Assembly (NCBI RefSeq): GCF_024198255.1
Contig: NZ_JAJVKW010000004.1
Span: forward strand, 372,001 to 436,000
DNA length: 64,000 bases
Origin: Myxococcus guangdongensis
GTDB taxonomy: Bacteria > Myxococcota > Myxococcia > Myxococcales > Myxococcaceae
Direction: 5' to 3'
The translations under genes and the position numbers were made by a program. Shown here piece by piece: positions 47,021-55,376 of this stretch (its first letter is position 1; each line of letters opens with the position of its first letter). The notes under the pieces are model-generated. The model was not told the DNA's origin. It saw only the letters and a program-made list of their open reading frames with translations, and did no database searches.

Positions 47021-47520
47021 AGCGCCGCGTTGTCGTGCCTCATGGGCTCCTTCCTCCCGAGGATGACCGCGGTGGCGGGCCCCACCAGCAGACTGCCCAT
47101 CCAGAAGAAGTACCCGAGGGTGGGATGGAGCAGCTCGAGTTGCCGATCCGGGCTGCCGCCCTCGTCCGCGGGGATGGGGTTCAGGTACCAGGACAAGGTG
47201 GAGAGTCCGACGAGCACCGTCACGACGCCCGCCCAGTAGGCCCCCCGGTACCTGCCCATCAACAGCAGCAGGAGCGTGAGCAGCAGCAGTGGGTTCGCAA
47301 ACCAGCCCATCTGCATCACGAACACGCCCAGCCAGCCGGTGAGCAGGATCGCCATGCCCCACAGCGACTCTTCCTTCCCCGTCCCGGTGTTGTGCAGGAC
47401 GAGCGCGGGCTGGGCGCAGCCCAGGACGAAGAGGAGCGCCGACAAGGCGGCGGCGCTCACCCGGGTCAATCGGAGCGGGGAGGCGTGGGCACCAGCGGGT
47501 CCAGGGGGAGTGGGTGTCAT
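46966..47520 (-). CDS. Multi-spanning membrane protein of unknown function
   Basis: The product is 184 residues from the ATG at 47520. Four hydrophobic segments are visible: AALSALLFVLGC, WGMAILLTGWLGVFVMQMG, NPLLLLTLLLLLMG with AGVVTVLVGLSTLSWYL, and TLGYFFWMGSLLVGPATAVIL. The first contains FVLGC, which could also be a lipobox. The small polytopic layout is common among myxobacterial unknowns. The C-terminal 18 codons overlap the opposing TonB-like lipoprotein gene, so the C-terminus or stop of one may be misassigned. No family recognised. Confidence 0.65.
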   Translation of the reverse strand: MTPTPPGPAGAHASPLRLTRVSAAALSALLFVLGCAQPALVLHNTGTGKEESLWGMAILLTGWLGVFVMQMGWFANPLLLLTLLLLLMGRYRGAYWAGVVTVLVGLSTLSWYLNPIPADEGGSPDRQLELLHPTLGYFFWMGSLLVGPATAVILGRKEPMRHDNAALQGVTGLGAGGDPPGQSR

Positions 47521-47578
47521 GGCGCCGCGGATTCTATCCTCGGACGGTTGGACGCGTGCCAGGGGGCCGCCAGCGACC

Positions 47579-48484
47579 TCAGTCGCGAATCCCAAGAATC
47601 GTCGGCGCGAATGTATTGATTTGCGCGGCGTTGTTCGCGCCCGCGTCACCCGTGACGTGTGGAGGGTGTTCTCCATCGTCGTAGGTGACGTCGGGATTGC
47701 TGAAGCGTCCGATGATGGGGACCCTGCGTTGGGGAGAGGTGGTGTTGTACGCCATGATGGTGCGCCAGTGGTCGGCGATGTAGCCGTAGCAGGACGCGCC
47801 GGTGCGCACGATGACGGCCTCCCGGTTGTGCTCACACCCGAAGAGGTGACCCACCTCGTGCGCGGGCGCGTGCTCATCCAGGAGCTTGGCGGCGGGAACC
47901 ACCGCGATGGATTCGTCCCAATTCGTGACGCCAATGCCACCGCTGATGGGGTCTCCGATGTTCCCCGAGACGAAGAGGAGGACGTGCGGCCGGTAGCGCT
48001 CCCGGAGCGTCAGGTATGTGTTCCGGATGGTCCCGTAGTAGGTGTCCATGTCCGTTGGGATGGGCTCCTGCCGACGGCGCCTGCGCTCCTCCTGATTCTC
48101 GGGCTCCCCCAGCAACGCGTCCCGGTACATCGAGGTGGTGATGAACGGAGGCGGAGGCGAGAACCGCTCGATGGCCACCAGGCGCCCCCTCACGGTGATG
48201 CCGCTGTGAAGGAACGCTTCGTTCATCTCCTGGATGCAGTCGTGGATGTTCTGCAGGAGTTGGTCCTGGTCGATGCGATCGTCGGACTCCATGAACGCGC
48301 CGTCGCTCGTGAACACGGCCAGGATGTCGAAGACATTCTCGGCGTCGGCCCGCTCGTCCAGCGTCCACATCGTCCGGGTCTCCCACTCCTCCGTCACCCA
48401 GGGCTGCTCGAGGGGTGGTTGCTCATCCTCTACCTCGATGGGACGCAGGCGCTGCGCGCGTGTCCTTCCGAAACAGCAGCCCAT
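47579..48484 (-). CDS. Metzincin metalloprotease without signal peptide
   Basis: The product is 301 residues from an ATG that overlaps the stop of the upstream gene by one base (TGATG), with GGAGG upstream. The zinc-binding signature HExxHxxGxxH is at residues 209-219 (HEVGHLFGCEH), and a Met-turn TIMAYN at 242-247 completes a metzincin active site. The N-terminal 45 residues are Arg/Glu-rich without a signal peptide, starting MGCCFGRTR. Most bacterial metzincins are exported by signal peptide, so this one may act in the cytosol or leave by a specialised route. It is coupled to the unknown protein at 48484, perhaps a chaperone, inhibitor or partner. Confidence 0.85.
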   Translation of the reverse strand: MGCCFGRTRAQRLRPIEVEDEQPPLEQPWVTEEWETRTMWTLDERADAENVFDILAVFTSDGAFMESDDRIDQDQLLQNIHDCIQEMNEAFLHSGITVRGRLVAIERFSPPPPFITTSMYRDALLGEPENQEERRRRRQEPIPTDMDTYYGTIRNTYLTLRERYRPHVLLFVSGNIGDPISGGIGVTNWDESIAVVPAAKLLDEHAPAHEVGHLFGCEHNREAVIVRTGASCYGYIADHWRTIMAYNTTSPQRRVPIIGRFSNPDVTYDDGEHPPHVTGDAGANNAAQINTFAPTILGIRD

Positions 48485-49311
48485 CAGCGCACCTCCTCGG
48501 AGAGCGTCTCGAGTCCACCGCGCGCGTTGAGCACGAGGCGCAGTCGTGACGAGGCTTCCGCGTAGAGATTCTTGTAGCGCAGGGGCTCCGGGGTCTGCGT
48601 GTCGCGGAGCATCGTGCCGGCCCACGCATACCTCGGGTCGGTCTCGAAGTGACTCCCCAGCAGGAACATGAGCACGAGGTAGAGCGGCCGCACGCCCTTG
48701 CTGTGCTCGGCCACGAGCGCCTGCGCGAGCGTGAGCATGGACTTCATCTGGGAGCCCATCACCCGGCTCTTCTCGGGGTGGAGGGTCGCGAGCAGGCGCG
48801 ACGCCTCTGCCTCGGAGATGCCCACCCGGTCGATGAGCGAGGTGGGGGCGAGCTTGCGCGCCCGGAGCAGGGCCTTGATGTAGAGGTTGCCGGTGTCTCC
48901 GGAGATGACGCCCAGGTAGGACAGCGCGCTCTCGAAGAGCACGGTCATCGACTTCTTGCTCAGCGCCGGTCCAACCCAGGGAAGCTGGGGGTCGATGTCG
49001 AAGCGGTGCCCGAACATGACCATCAGGTCGAGGTGGTTCAGGACATCCGCGGGCTTGGTGAAGCCCAGGCGCTGCGCGCGCTGGCTGGCCGACTCCGCGA
49101 AGGCGGCACCACCGGAGGCGCCCATCAACAGGTGGTCGACGGGGTGCACCGCCATCAGTCGGTGGAGCATCGCCTTCTGCTGCGGGCTCGACTTCTTGAG
49201 CGGCTTGCCGACCTCCGGCTGCTTCCTGATATCGAGCAGCGTGGACTTGGGTGTCTCGACGAACAACGCATCCAGGGACGCACTTCGACGACTCCCTGCA
49301 TACTCAGACAT
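48484..49311 (-). CDS. Hypothetical protein co-translated with a metzincin
   Basis: The product is 275 residues from the ATG at 49311 (MSEYAGSRR). An upstream in-frame start at 49359 is less likely. Cytosolic and mostly alpha-helical: a charged N-terminus with KKSSPQQKAMLHRLMAVHP, then DVLNHLDLMVMFGHRFDIDP, then LRARKLAPTSLIDRVGISEA and a similar FLLGSHFETDPRYAWAGTM. The repeated (M/L)xGxxFxxDPxxxWxGxx(L/M) motif suggests two related halves. Its stop shares a base with the metzincin start, so the two are made together. No family recognised. Confidence 0.72.
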   Translation of the reverse strand: MSEYAGSRRSASLDALFVETPKSTLLDIRKQPEVGKPLKKSSPQQKAMLHRLMAVHPVDHLLMGASGGAAFAESASQRAQRLGFTKPADVLNHLDLMVMFGHRFDIDPQLPWVGPALSKKSMTVLFESALSYLGVISGDTGNLYIKALLRARKLAPTSLIDRVGISEAEASRLLATLHPEKSRVMGSQMKSMLTLAQALVAEHSKGVRPLYLVLMFLLGSHFETDPRYAWAGTMLRDTQTPEPLRYKNLYAEASSRLRLVLNARGGLETLSEEVR

Positions 49312-49437
49312 GGTCAACTCGAGGGGGCGAGAGGGGCGGTGTGTCTCATCGCAAGGCACGTGCCACTCCCTGCGCCGGGGCAGGCGTCTGGAGGGAGATC
49401 ACCTCCAGGCGTCCCGGCGTGACGCCCGTGCGTCCTG

Positions 49438-49566
49438 GTGGAACGCTGGGGACCTTCCCTTCTCGATGGAGTCTGGGACACCTTCGAGAAGTACCTCGCG
49501 AAGCAGGAGGAGCGCGGGCACACGAACATGCACCGCTCCGACTACAACCACTGGGTCCATGGCTGA
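49438..49566 (+). pseudogene. Short orphan reading frame, likely gene remnant
   Basis: A GTG-started frame of 42 residues contains LLDGVWDTFEKYLAKQEERG and ends SDYNHWVHG. The composition (Trp, Tyr, Asp, His in sensible places) looks like the C-terminus of a real cytosolic protein, but an in-frame stop at 49420 cuts it off upstream. I regard it as the tail of a deleted gene. The rest of 49312-49699 shows nothing. Confidence 0.3.
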
Positions 49567-49699
49567 AGCCAGGGCGCCTGGCGGCCCCAGGCGCCGTGCC
49601 GCCGCCGCACGGTCGTCAGCGAGCCTGGGGCGGGTGAGCGTCCCAGGCGACCTCGAGGCTCCTGACGGTGACGCAGAAATCCACGTGAGGACGGCCGGT

Positions 49700-50194
49700 T
49701 CAGGGCTCGGAGAAGCCGCCTTGGACCCACGCGTTGGCGGCGTCCCGGGTGAACTTGAAGTTCATCGGCACGCGATGCTTGGCGACCGTGGTGCCCGCGT
49801 CGTCGATGGCCGAGAGCAGGGCATGGGGGTCATACTCATCGGCCACCAGCTCCATGCGGACCTCGTACCAGCGGCCCTCCCAGGCGATGGAGAGCTTCCG
49901 GGTCATGGCCTGGTCGCGTTGACGCGCGGAGCGGTCGAGGACCTCCGAGGCCGTCTTGACGAAGGTCGCGAACGCGGGCGCATCGAAGGGCTTGGGGTTC
50001 TTCTTGTCGCGGCCCATGACCCACGGGCTGATGAGGACGGGCTCGGCGATGCCCTGCTTGCTGATCTCCACGGCCCAGCCGTCATCTTCTTCGTTCTTGA
50101 TGACCCGGGCCGACCAACCATTCTTCCGCCAGAACGTAGGCTCCATCACCTCGGGCTCGGCGGGCGTGCGCTCTTCACTCATGGGCTTCTTCAT
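49700..50194 (-). CDS. Hypothetical protein
   Basis: The product is 164 residues; an alternative start at 50182 removes four residues. Cytosolic, with no membrane segment. Sequence features are FWRKNGWSARVIKNEEDDGWAVEI near the N-terminus, a stretch of dibasic residues (RDKKNPKPFD), and SIAWEGRWYEVRMELVADEYDPHALLSA near the C-terminus. The mixed alpha/beta pattern and tryptophans suggest a compact globular fold. It is monocistronic. I do not recognise a family with certainty. Confidence 0.65.
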   Translation of the reverse strand: MKKPMSEERTPAEPEVMEPTFWRKNGWSARVIKNEEDDGWAVEISKQGIAEPVLISPWVMGRDKKNPKPFDAPAFATFVKTASEVLDRSARQRDQAMTRKLSIAWEGRWYEVRMELVADEYDPHALLSAIDDAGTTVAKHRVPMNFKFTRDAANAWVQGGFSEP

Positions 50195-50505
50195 ACCCTC
50201 CGAGGGCCATTTGTCGGAGCGGAGAATGCGCTTTCCGCCATCACGGCAGCCGACCGCGCGCTCGATTTCCTCGTCGCTGAGCGCTCCCCGTCAGGCGGCC
50301 CGAGTTCTCCAGGTTCGCAGGACTCACGAGAAGGTCGTGGGAGACAGCCGTGAGCATGCGCCCTGGCGAGTTGGCGTTGGGGAGCGCCGCAAGGGCTTGC
50401 TGTATTTAAGTGTTGTTCTGTTGATATTTGTAATTCCTTTATTGCGCGTTTAGGATTGAATTTGGCCCGCAGGGTGTGCGGGTCATGCTTTGAAAGGAGA
50501 ATTCC
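50195..50505 (+). promoter_or_regulatory. Promoter-bearing gap before the Cys-rich lipoprotein gene
   Basis: No gene is supported here. Bases 50398-50455 are strikingly AT-rich for this genome (TGTATTTAAGTGTTG, TTGATATTTGTAATTCC) and likely contain the promoter, though I cannot choose one -35/-10 pair. AAAGGAGA at 50494-50501 is the ribosome site. Confidence 0.4.
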
Positions 50506-50790
50506 ATGAAGATGTTTGCCAAGCTGGTGTCGGTCTCCGCGGCTGCCCTCCTGATGTCCGCCTGTGGCGGCACGATGGAAGACGCCACTCTCGATGAGAA
50601 CCTCGGCCAGGACGAGCAGGAGGTCTCCTGTGGTTGGGGCGGCCCGCCCGCACACTGTCTGGTCCACTGCTGCTCGCACGCGGACTGGTCCGACATCGGC
50701 AATCCAGGTGCGGGCAACTGCACCGCCGCGGGCAACAGCTACTGCGCGAACCGCGGCGGCAACTGCGGCTCCTGTTGGGGTTACCTCTAA
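50506..50790 (+). CDS. Small cysteine-rich lipoprotein
   Basis: The product is 94 residues with AAAGGAGA before the ATG. Lipobox LLMSACGG gives Cys21. A short acidic linker (MEDATLDENLGQDEQE) precedes a tail with nine Cys, including HCCSH, NYC-like NSYCANRGGNC and GSC. The tail is Gly/Asn-rich and probably knotted by disulfides, like small secreted peptides or bacteriocin-like factors. It belongs with 34264, 51102 and 51454 by layout. Function unknown. Confidence 0.78.
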   Translation: MKMFAKLVSVSAAALLMSACGGTMEDATLDENLGQDEQEVSCGWGGPPAHCLVHCCSHADWSDIGNPGAGNCTAAGNSYCANRGGNCGSCWGYL

Positions 50791-51101
50791 AGCCTGACAG
50801 CAGCCGCTGAACAGGGAGCCCATGGCCGGTCCTCGCGGCCGGCTGTGGGCTCCTCGGGTGCGGAGGCGCGAAGGCGGCTCGTCGAGTTCGCCGGGGGCAT
50901 GAGTCAGAAGGGCCGTCTCGTCGGGAGGCCGAGGTCATACGGGCGGCAACTCACCGCGAACATCGTGGAGTGGACAGCCTCGAAGCGGCAGCAGAGGAGC
51001 CGAGGCCCTCCACTGCCACTCGTTCAACTCGTAGCGCATCGCGCGGTCATGCATCCCTACTGAGGGCTGCAACTGGCGTCGGCGCTTTCATCGGACGGGG
51101 G
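50791..51101. other. Gap without a supported gene
   Basis: CATGGCCGG...CCGGCTGTGGG around 50820-50850 forms a weak inverted repeat just after the lipoprotein stop. Otherwise I see no coding pattern, RNA or repeat. Confidence 0.4.
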
Positions 51102-51412
51102 CTAGCAGTTGTCCCACTTCGCGCCCTCGTAGGCCAGACCCCGTTGCATGCAGTAATACTTCCCGTAGTTCCCGCAGTTGCCATACGCGATCTTCCAGAA
51201 GGGCCCCCGCCACGCCGCGTCGGTTGCGCAGAGGACGAAGCAGCAAGCCCTGAGCTCTCCCACGGTGCGGTCTTCGTTGGAGACAGTTTCGTCCTGTCCG
51301 AGATACTCCTCCGGAATGGGGGGGGCGGGGCTTTCACCCTCGAGCGGCTCGTTCGCGGTGCCACCACAGGCGAGGAGGAGGGTGGCCGCCAGGGACAGCA
51401 GCCCTGTGTTCT
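51102..51412 (-). pseudogene. Cysteine-rich lipoprotein lacking a start codon
   Basis: Read on the minus strand, the frame ending at 51102 encodes FKNTGLLSLAATLLLACGG, a perfect lipoprotein signal, then an acidic linker (EYLGQDETVSNEDRT). The tail has ACCFVLC, YGNCGNYGKYYC and a final WDNC. An in-frame TAG lies three codons upstream of the first Phe and no ATG, GTG or TTG is available. The DNA reads CCATTCAAG where CCATGTTCAAG would supply ATG, so two missing bases may have removed the start. An eight-C run near 51320 is in frame. Either a recently disabled gene or a sequence error; it is the closest relative of the gene at 51454. Confidence 0.5.
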
Positions 51413-51453
51413 TGAATGGGGTCTACGTGGGGGGCTCGTGTGATTGAAGAGGA

Positions 51454-51772
51454 CTAGCACTTCTTCCAGGCATAGGACTGATAGGAGAGTCCCTTCTGCC
51501 TGCACCTGTATTTCCCGAACTCAGGGCAGTTGTTGTATTGAACGGACGGATAGAGGCCATACCAGGTGCCTGAGCACTTGATGTTGCAGCAGACGGCGCT
51601 ACTTCCGACCTCTGCTTGGGGGGGCATCCTCCTGGACCGTCTCGTCATCCTCGGTACCGAGGTTCTCGGGAGGGATGGCCACCGACGAGTCACTGTCCTG
51701 GGGCTGCGCCTCGTCCTGAGGAGCGCCACCACAACCCACGGCAAGCACTGCTCCAAGTGCAAGCAGGTACAA
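51454..51772 (-). pseudogene. Frameshifted cysteine-rich lipoprotein beneath a heptamer array
   Basis: One frame gives the lipoprotein signal and linker (LYLLALGAVLAVGCGG, then NLGTEDDETVQEDAPP). The adjacent frame gives the Cys-rich tail (SSAVCCNIKC, NNCPEFGKYRC, final WKKC). They meet in a run of seven C (minus strand) at 51618-51624; six or nine would join them. The only start near the signal is a TTG at 51772, without a good ribosome site. The tail parallels the gene at 51102: CC, C, NC, FGKxxC, QxGLxY, KWxxC. A GGGGGAT array lies about 100 bases upstream in the presumed promoter. Confidence 0.5.
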
Positions 51773-51864
51773 ACCCCTGAGTCGGAAGTCTGCTCCGGAG
51801 CCCCAGATAAGTTGGGTCCCGCCGTCAGTGGTGGAATACCTCTCAGGTGGTATTCCCGCCCCCC

Positions 51865-51948
51865 GGGGGATGGGGGATGGGGGATGGGGGATGGGGGATG
51901 GGGGATGGGGGATGGGGGATGGGGGATGGGGGATGGGGGATGGGGGAT
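51865..51948. repeat. Twelve tandem GGGGGAT heptamers
   Basis: Exactly twelve uninterrupted copies of the 7-base unit GGGGGAT occupy 84 bases. Seven-base units cannot preserve a reading frame when they expand, so this is not a coding repeat. It lies upstream of the minus-strand lipoprotein at 51454. The regularly spaced five-G tracts on the plus strand could form G-quadruplexes. Perfect identity implies recent expansion or slippage. Confidence 0.97.
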
Positions 51949-52209
51949 GGTATGGGGCGCAGTCGCGCCTTCGTTCTCCACTCCAGGGGCAATCCGCGTT
52001 GTGTCGCGTGGCCATCGAAGCGAGCACCTGTCGGGCTGCCGACGCTGTGGTGGCCGCTTCTCGCCCTGGTGGGAGCGCGCAGAGGCCTCAGGTCGGGTGC
52101 GCGGACGCAGTTCCCGTCCAGGCTGAAGCCAGAGGGCATGAACCTCCATGCCCCTGTCGTGGCAGCCGCACCCACGAGACAAATCTTTCGGGGTGGTCCG
52201 TCGTGGGTT

Positions 52210-52611
52210 TCAGCGTGCCACCCGCGTGGCGAGCCACGCCATCGGCAGGTAGGCCACCACGATGTCGAGCACGATGAACCACGTCGGCGCGGGGATCATG
52301 AAGCTCGCCGCGATGCCGCCGGCCAGGAAGAGCGTGCCGATCGCGAACGCGAAGACCGCGCGATGACTCCCTGCGATGAGGAACGCGACCAGCGCTCCGG
52401 CGAACGTGCCGAGCGCGTGGGCCAGGAACGGAAACACGAAGTGCTTTGGCTCGAACGTGTGAATCGAAGCGGCGAGGCTCGCGGCGTTGGCGGCATCGAC
52501 ACCGGCGGGGGCGGGAATCACCCGCGGGCCGAGCATCACGAGCGCCATGTTGACGACCGAGCCCACAGCCATGCCGATGATGACCGCGAGAATGTTGCGA
52601 ATGATGTTCAT
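52210..52611 (-). CDS. Small polytopic membrane protein
   Basis: The product is 133 residues from the ATG at 52611 (MNIIRNILAVIIGMAVG). A longer in-frame start 24 bases upstream is possible. Four hydrophobic helices are visible: about 5-28, 59-80, 86-103 and 110-128. Short loops contain FEPKHFVFPFLAHALGTF, a pattern I recall from small unknown inner-membrane proteins found singly in many Gram-negative genomes. No charged residues suggesting catalysis lie in the helices except His55-Pro. Function unknown. It lies 173 bases beyond the stop of the metzincin gene on the same strand. Confidence 0.75.
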   Translation of the reverse strand: MNIIRNILAVIIGMAVGSVVNMALVMLGPRVIPAPAGVDAANAASLAASIHTFEPKHFVFPFLAHALGTFAGALVAFLIAGSHRAVFAFAIGTLFLAGGIAASFMIPAPTWFIVLDIVVAYLPMAWLATRVAR

Positions 52612-52784
52612 AGGGGATGCCACGCATTGTGACATGCCTCTGCGCGGCTGTCCCTCTCCCGTGGAGCCGACCTGACCGCGCTCTGCTCCGCGCGGCCCGT
52701 ACTGCCGCGCGGAGGGGAGGGAGGCCGACACTTCGGCCCACGACAGGGCGCCGAGTGGTGCCTCAGCCCGAGGAGTGCCCGAGC

Positions 52785-54320
52785 CTACGGTGTCGTCGTG
52801 CAGGCCCACGGCGTCCAGGCGGAGTCGCCCGCCACGTTCTGGGAGCGGATGGCGAAGCACATGTATGTGCCAGCCGCGAGGCCGCCCCAGGTATACGAGG
52901 TGGTGTTGGCGCCGAGGTTCAGCGTGGTGACACCGTTGGTCAGCTGGAACCCGGTCTCGTTGCCAGAGGTGTCCGTCCAGTTCACCCGGATGCTGGAGCT
53001 GCTGAGGGCGGTGGCCGTCTGATTCGTCGGCATGGCGGGCACCGTGGGCGTGGTGGTGCATGCCCACGGCGTCCAGGCGGAGGCGCCCGCCGCGTTCACC
53101 GAGCGAATGGCAAAACACATGTAAGTGTTTTGAGACAGGCCCGACCAGGTGTACGTGGTGGTGTTGGCGCCGAGGCTCATGGTCGTGACTCCGTTGGTGA
53201 GCTGGAACCCGGTCTCATTGCCAGAGGTGTCCGTCCAGTTCACCCGGATGCTGGTGCCGCTGAGGGCGGTGGCCGTTTGATTCGTCGGCGCGGCCGGCCC
53301 CGCGGGCGTGGTGGTGCATGCCCACGGCGTCCAGGGGGAGGTGCCCGTGGCGCTGTAGGCGCGGATGGCGAAGCACATATAGGTGTTGGGCGACAGGCCC
53401 GCCCACGTGTACGTGGTGGTGTTGGCGCCCAGGCTCACGGTCGTGACTCCGTTGGTGAGCTGGAATCCGGTTTCATTGTTGGACTGGTCGGTCCAGTTGA
53501 CACGGATGCTGGTGCCATTGAGCGCGGTCGCCGTCTGTCCGGTCGGCGCCGCCGGAACGGTGAAGAAGGCGCTCTTGTTCGTGGCGAGGGAGGTCCGGTC
53601 GTAGTCGTTCAGACCGATGGTCGGGTAGTCCCACCAGAAGCCCATCACGGAGGTCTCCATCCCCCAGCCCACGCTATCGGGGTGGGGAAGGCCGAAGCCG
53701 TGGCCGAGCTCGTGAGCGACCGCGCCGGTCTGCTTGCGCTGGCCGGACCACCAGTAGGCGCCCTCCGCCACGTGGCCCTGGAGGCTGTCGATGGCCCAGT
53801 CGCCGACGATGGCCTGGCCGCCGTTGCCGCCGGTATATCCACGGCCTCCAGCGAAGCCTCCGGCGCCCTTGAAGAAGATCATCGTGACGTAGCCGCTCTG
53901 ATTCTGGGCTGGAGGGGTGGGGAAGCCGCGCGAGTGCAGCTCCGCCATGACGGCCCCCTCCATGTTGCCCGTGATGGTGATGACCCCGTCGTCGTAGATG
54001 TTCCCCGGTCCCCAGGAGATGCCGTACGACTCCTTGGCGCCGTTGGCCTGGATCACCTGCACCGGGTTCAGCACGAAGGTCGCCCCGTTGTTGTAGGTCC
54101 CATAGAAGCGCTGGATGTCTGCCATCGCGTTGTTGATGGCGGTAGCCTCTGATTGCACCTCGGCGCTGCTCACGCTCCAGTCGGTGGGCACGAACAACAC
54201 CGGCACCACCGAGTAGTCCGGCCAGGGATACGGAAACGTCGGGCTGGCCGTCGCGACTCCTGACCCCAGCGCGGTGGAGACGAGGAGGGCCGCGCAGAGG
54301 ATGCTGAGACATCTGTTCAT
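52785..54320 (-). CDS. Secreted metzincin metalloprotease with three FnIII domains
   Basis: The product is 511 residues with a signal peptide (about 1-26, GVATASP). The catalytic domain (about 27-250) carries HELGHGFGLPH at 203-213 and the Met-turn SVMGF at 224-228, plus a Gly-rich loop (GGFAGGRGYTGGNGG). Three fibronectin type III domains of 86 residues follow (about 255-511), each with SIRVNWTD, NETGFQLTNGVTT and a final WTPWACTTTP. Copies are so alike that the DNA repeats with a 258-base period. FnIII units probably bind polymers or cell surfaces. Suggested role: extracellular proteolysis in predation or matrix turnover. Confidence 0.9.
   Translation of the reverse strand: MNRCLSILCAALLVSTALGSGVATASPTFPYPWPDYSVVPVLFVPTDWSVSSAEVQSEATAINNAMADIQRFYGTYNNGATFVLNPVQVIQANGAKESYGISWGPGNIYDDGVITITGNMEGAVMAELHSRGFPTPPAQNQSGYVTMIFFKGAGGFAGGRGYTGGNGGQAIVGDWAIDSLQGHVAEGAYWWSGQRKQTGAVAHELGHGFGLPHPDSVGWGMETSVMGFWWDYPTIGLNDYDRTSLATNKSAFFTVPAAPTGQTATALNGTSIRVNWTDQSNNETGFQLTNGVTTVSLGANTTTYTWAGLSPNTYMCFAIRAYSATGTSPWTPWACTTTPAGPAAPTNQTATALSGTSIRVNWTDTSGNETGFQLTNGVTTMSLGANTTTYTWSGLSQNTYMCFAIRSVNAAGASAWTPWACTTTPTVPAMPTNQTATALSSSSIRVNWTDTSGNETGFQLTNGVTTLNLGANTTSYTWGGLAAGTYMCFAIRSQNVAGDSAWTPWACTTTP
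52788..53561. repeat. Three 258-base tandem repeats encoding FnIII domains
   Basis: Matching anchors GCCCACGGCGTCCAGG recur at 52804, 53062 and 53320, exactly 258 bases apart. Near-identity at DNA level indicates recent duplication or ongoing homogenisation, and copy number could vary among strains. Confidence 0.9.
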
Positions 54321-54694
54321 GACGTGCTCCTGAAGCAGGCTTGCCCCGGTCAGGGATTCGGGCCGAGGAGGGGTGTGGCGCGGTGGAGTTTAAGCCGCGC
54401 ATGTGTTGCCCGATAGAACGCCCGGGAGGCGGAGCGGACTTGTTGCGGTTCGCGCTTTACAGCCGCGATGCGATTGTCCGGTGAACCCATACTGCTCGGG
54501 ATTCTGGGCTCGCCACGGCGCGTGTGATTGCTACTGGGTTGCCGCGCTGTCCCACCTGCCACCGCGCCTGACGGGCCTCCCCATTCACCCCGCGGGCCCT
54601 GACTCGGCAGTGCTGACCCGACAAGGCCTCCCGCCACGTCGCTCGCCGGACGGTGACGTCCGTTCTGCTCGGCGAGAGGACCGTCACCGCCAGC

Positions 54695-55333
54695 TCATCG
54701 CGGCTTGCGCGCCATCAGGAATACGTTCTGCGCGCTGTCTCCGACGTCGGGCGTCTCGATATCGACGAATCCCGCATCGGCGACAGCGGCCCGAAGCTCG
54801 TCGCGGCGGAGCACCGCCACCCGTGGCGCCTTGCCGAGCCAACGCATCACCGTGAGGAGGCCCCCGATCAGTGACCCCAGGGGGCCGCCGAGGCACGCAG
54901 TGGAGGTGACGAGCGTGCCTCCCGGCGCGGTCACGCGATACATCGCTTGCAGGAGCGCCGCTGGATCGTCGAGCAGGTGCAGGAGGTTGTAGGCGCATAC
55001 GCAGTCGAACTGCGCGTCCGTGAACGCGTCCAGCGTGCCGGCAGGCTGCGCGTGGAAGACGACGTTCGCGGTGCCCGCAGCCGCGGCCTTGCGGTGGGCG
55101 ATGGCGATCATGTTCCGCGAGATGTCGACCCCATGTGCCTCCGCCACGTGGGGAGCGAGCTCGAGGACGATGCTGCCGGTGCCACACCCCACGTCGAGCA
55201 GTCGGTCCGTCGGGCGGAGCCGATCCCTGTTCAGTGCGAGCTTGCGAGCGGTCGCGGCGGGGTTCGGGAGCGGTTTCTTCGCGTACTTCTCGGCGATTCT
55301 GTCCCAGAATCGAGCGTTCGGGTCCGTCGTCAT
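54695..55333 (-). CDS. SAM-dependent class I methyltransferase
   Basis: The product is 212 residues; the ATG at 55333 follows GGAGG. The SAM-binding motif I is LLDVGCGTGSI (about 45-55), with motif II-like AHGVDISRNMIAIA, motif III FDCVCAYNLLHLL and a later PGGTLV. This is the UbiE/Methyltransf_11 type. Substrate unknown; such small enzymes methylate quinones, polyketides or other small molecules. It is 43 bases downstream of, and co-directional with, a LysR regulator, an unusual same-strand pairing that suggests one transcript. Its C-terminal part survives in the chimeric copy at 60364. Confidence 0.9.
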   Translation of the reverse strand: MTTDPNARFWDRIAEKYAKKPLPNPAATARKLALNRDRLRPTDRLLDVGCGTGSIVLELAPHVAEAHGVDISRNMIAIAHRKAAAAGTANVVFHAQPAGTLDAFTDAQFDCVCAYNLLHLLDDPAALLQAMYRVTAPGGTLVTSTACLGGPLGSLIGGLLTVMRWLGKAPRVAVLRRDELRAAVADAGFVDIETPDVGDSAQNVFLMARKPR

Positions 55334-55376
55334 GTCGGCCTCCTGGTCCGCTGCTGGATACACCGGAGGCGTTCGA

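Noticed and set aside
51865..51948. CRISPR array
   Set aside because: The repeat unit is 7 bases with no spacers, and no cas gene is nearby; it is a simple tandem repeat.
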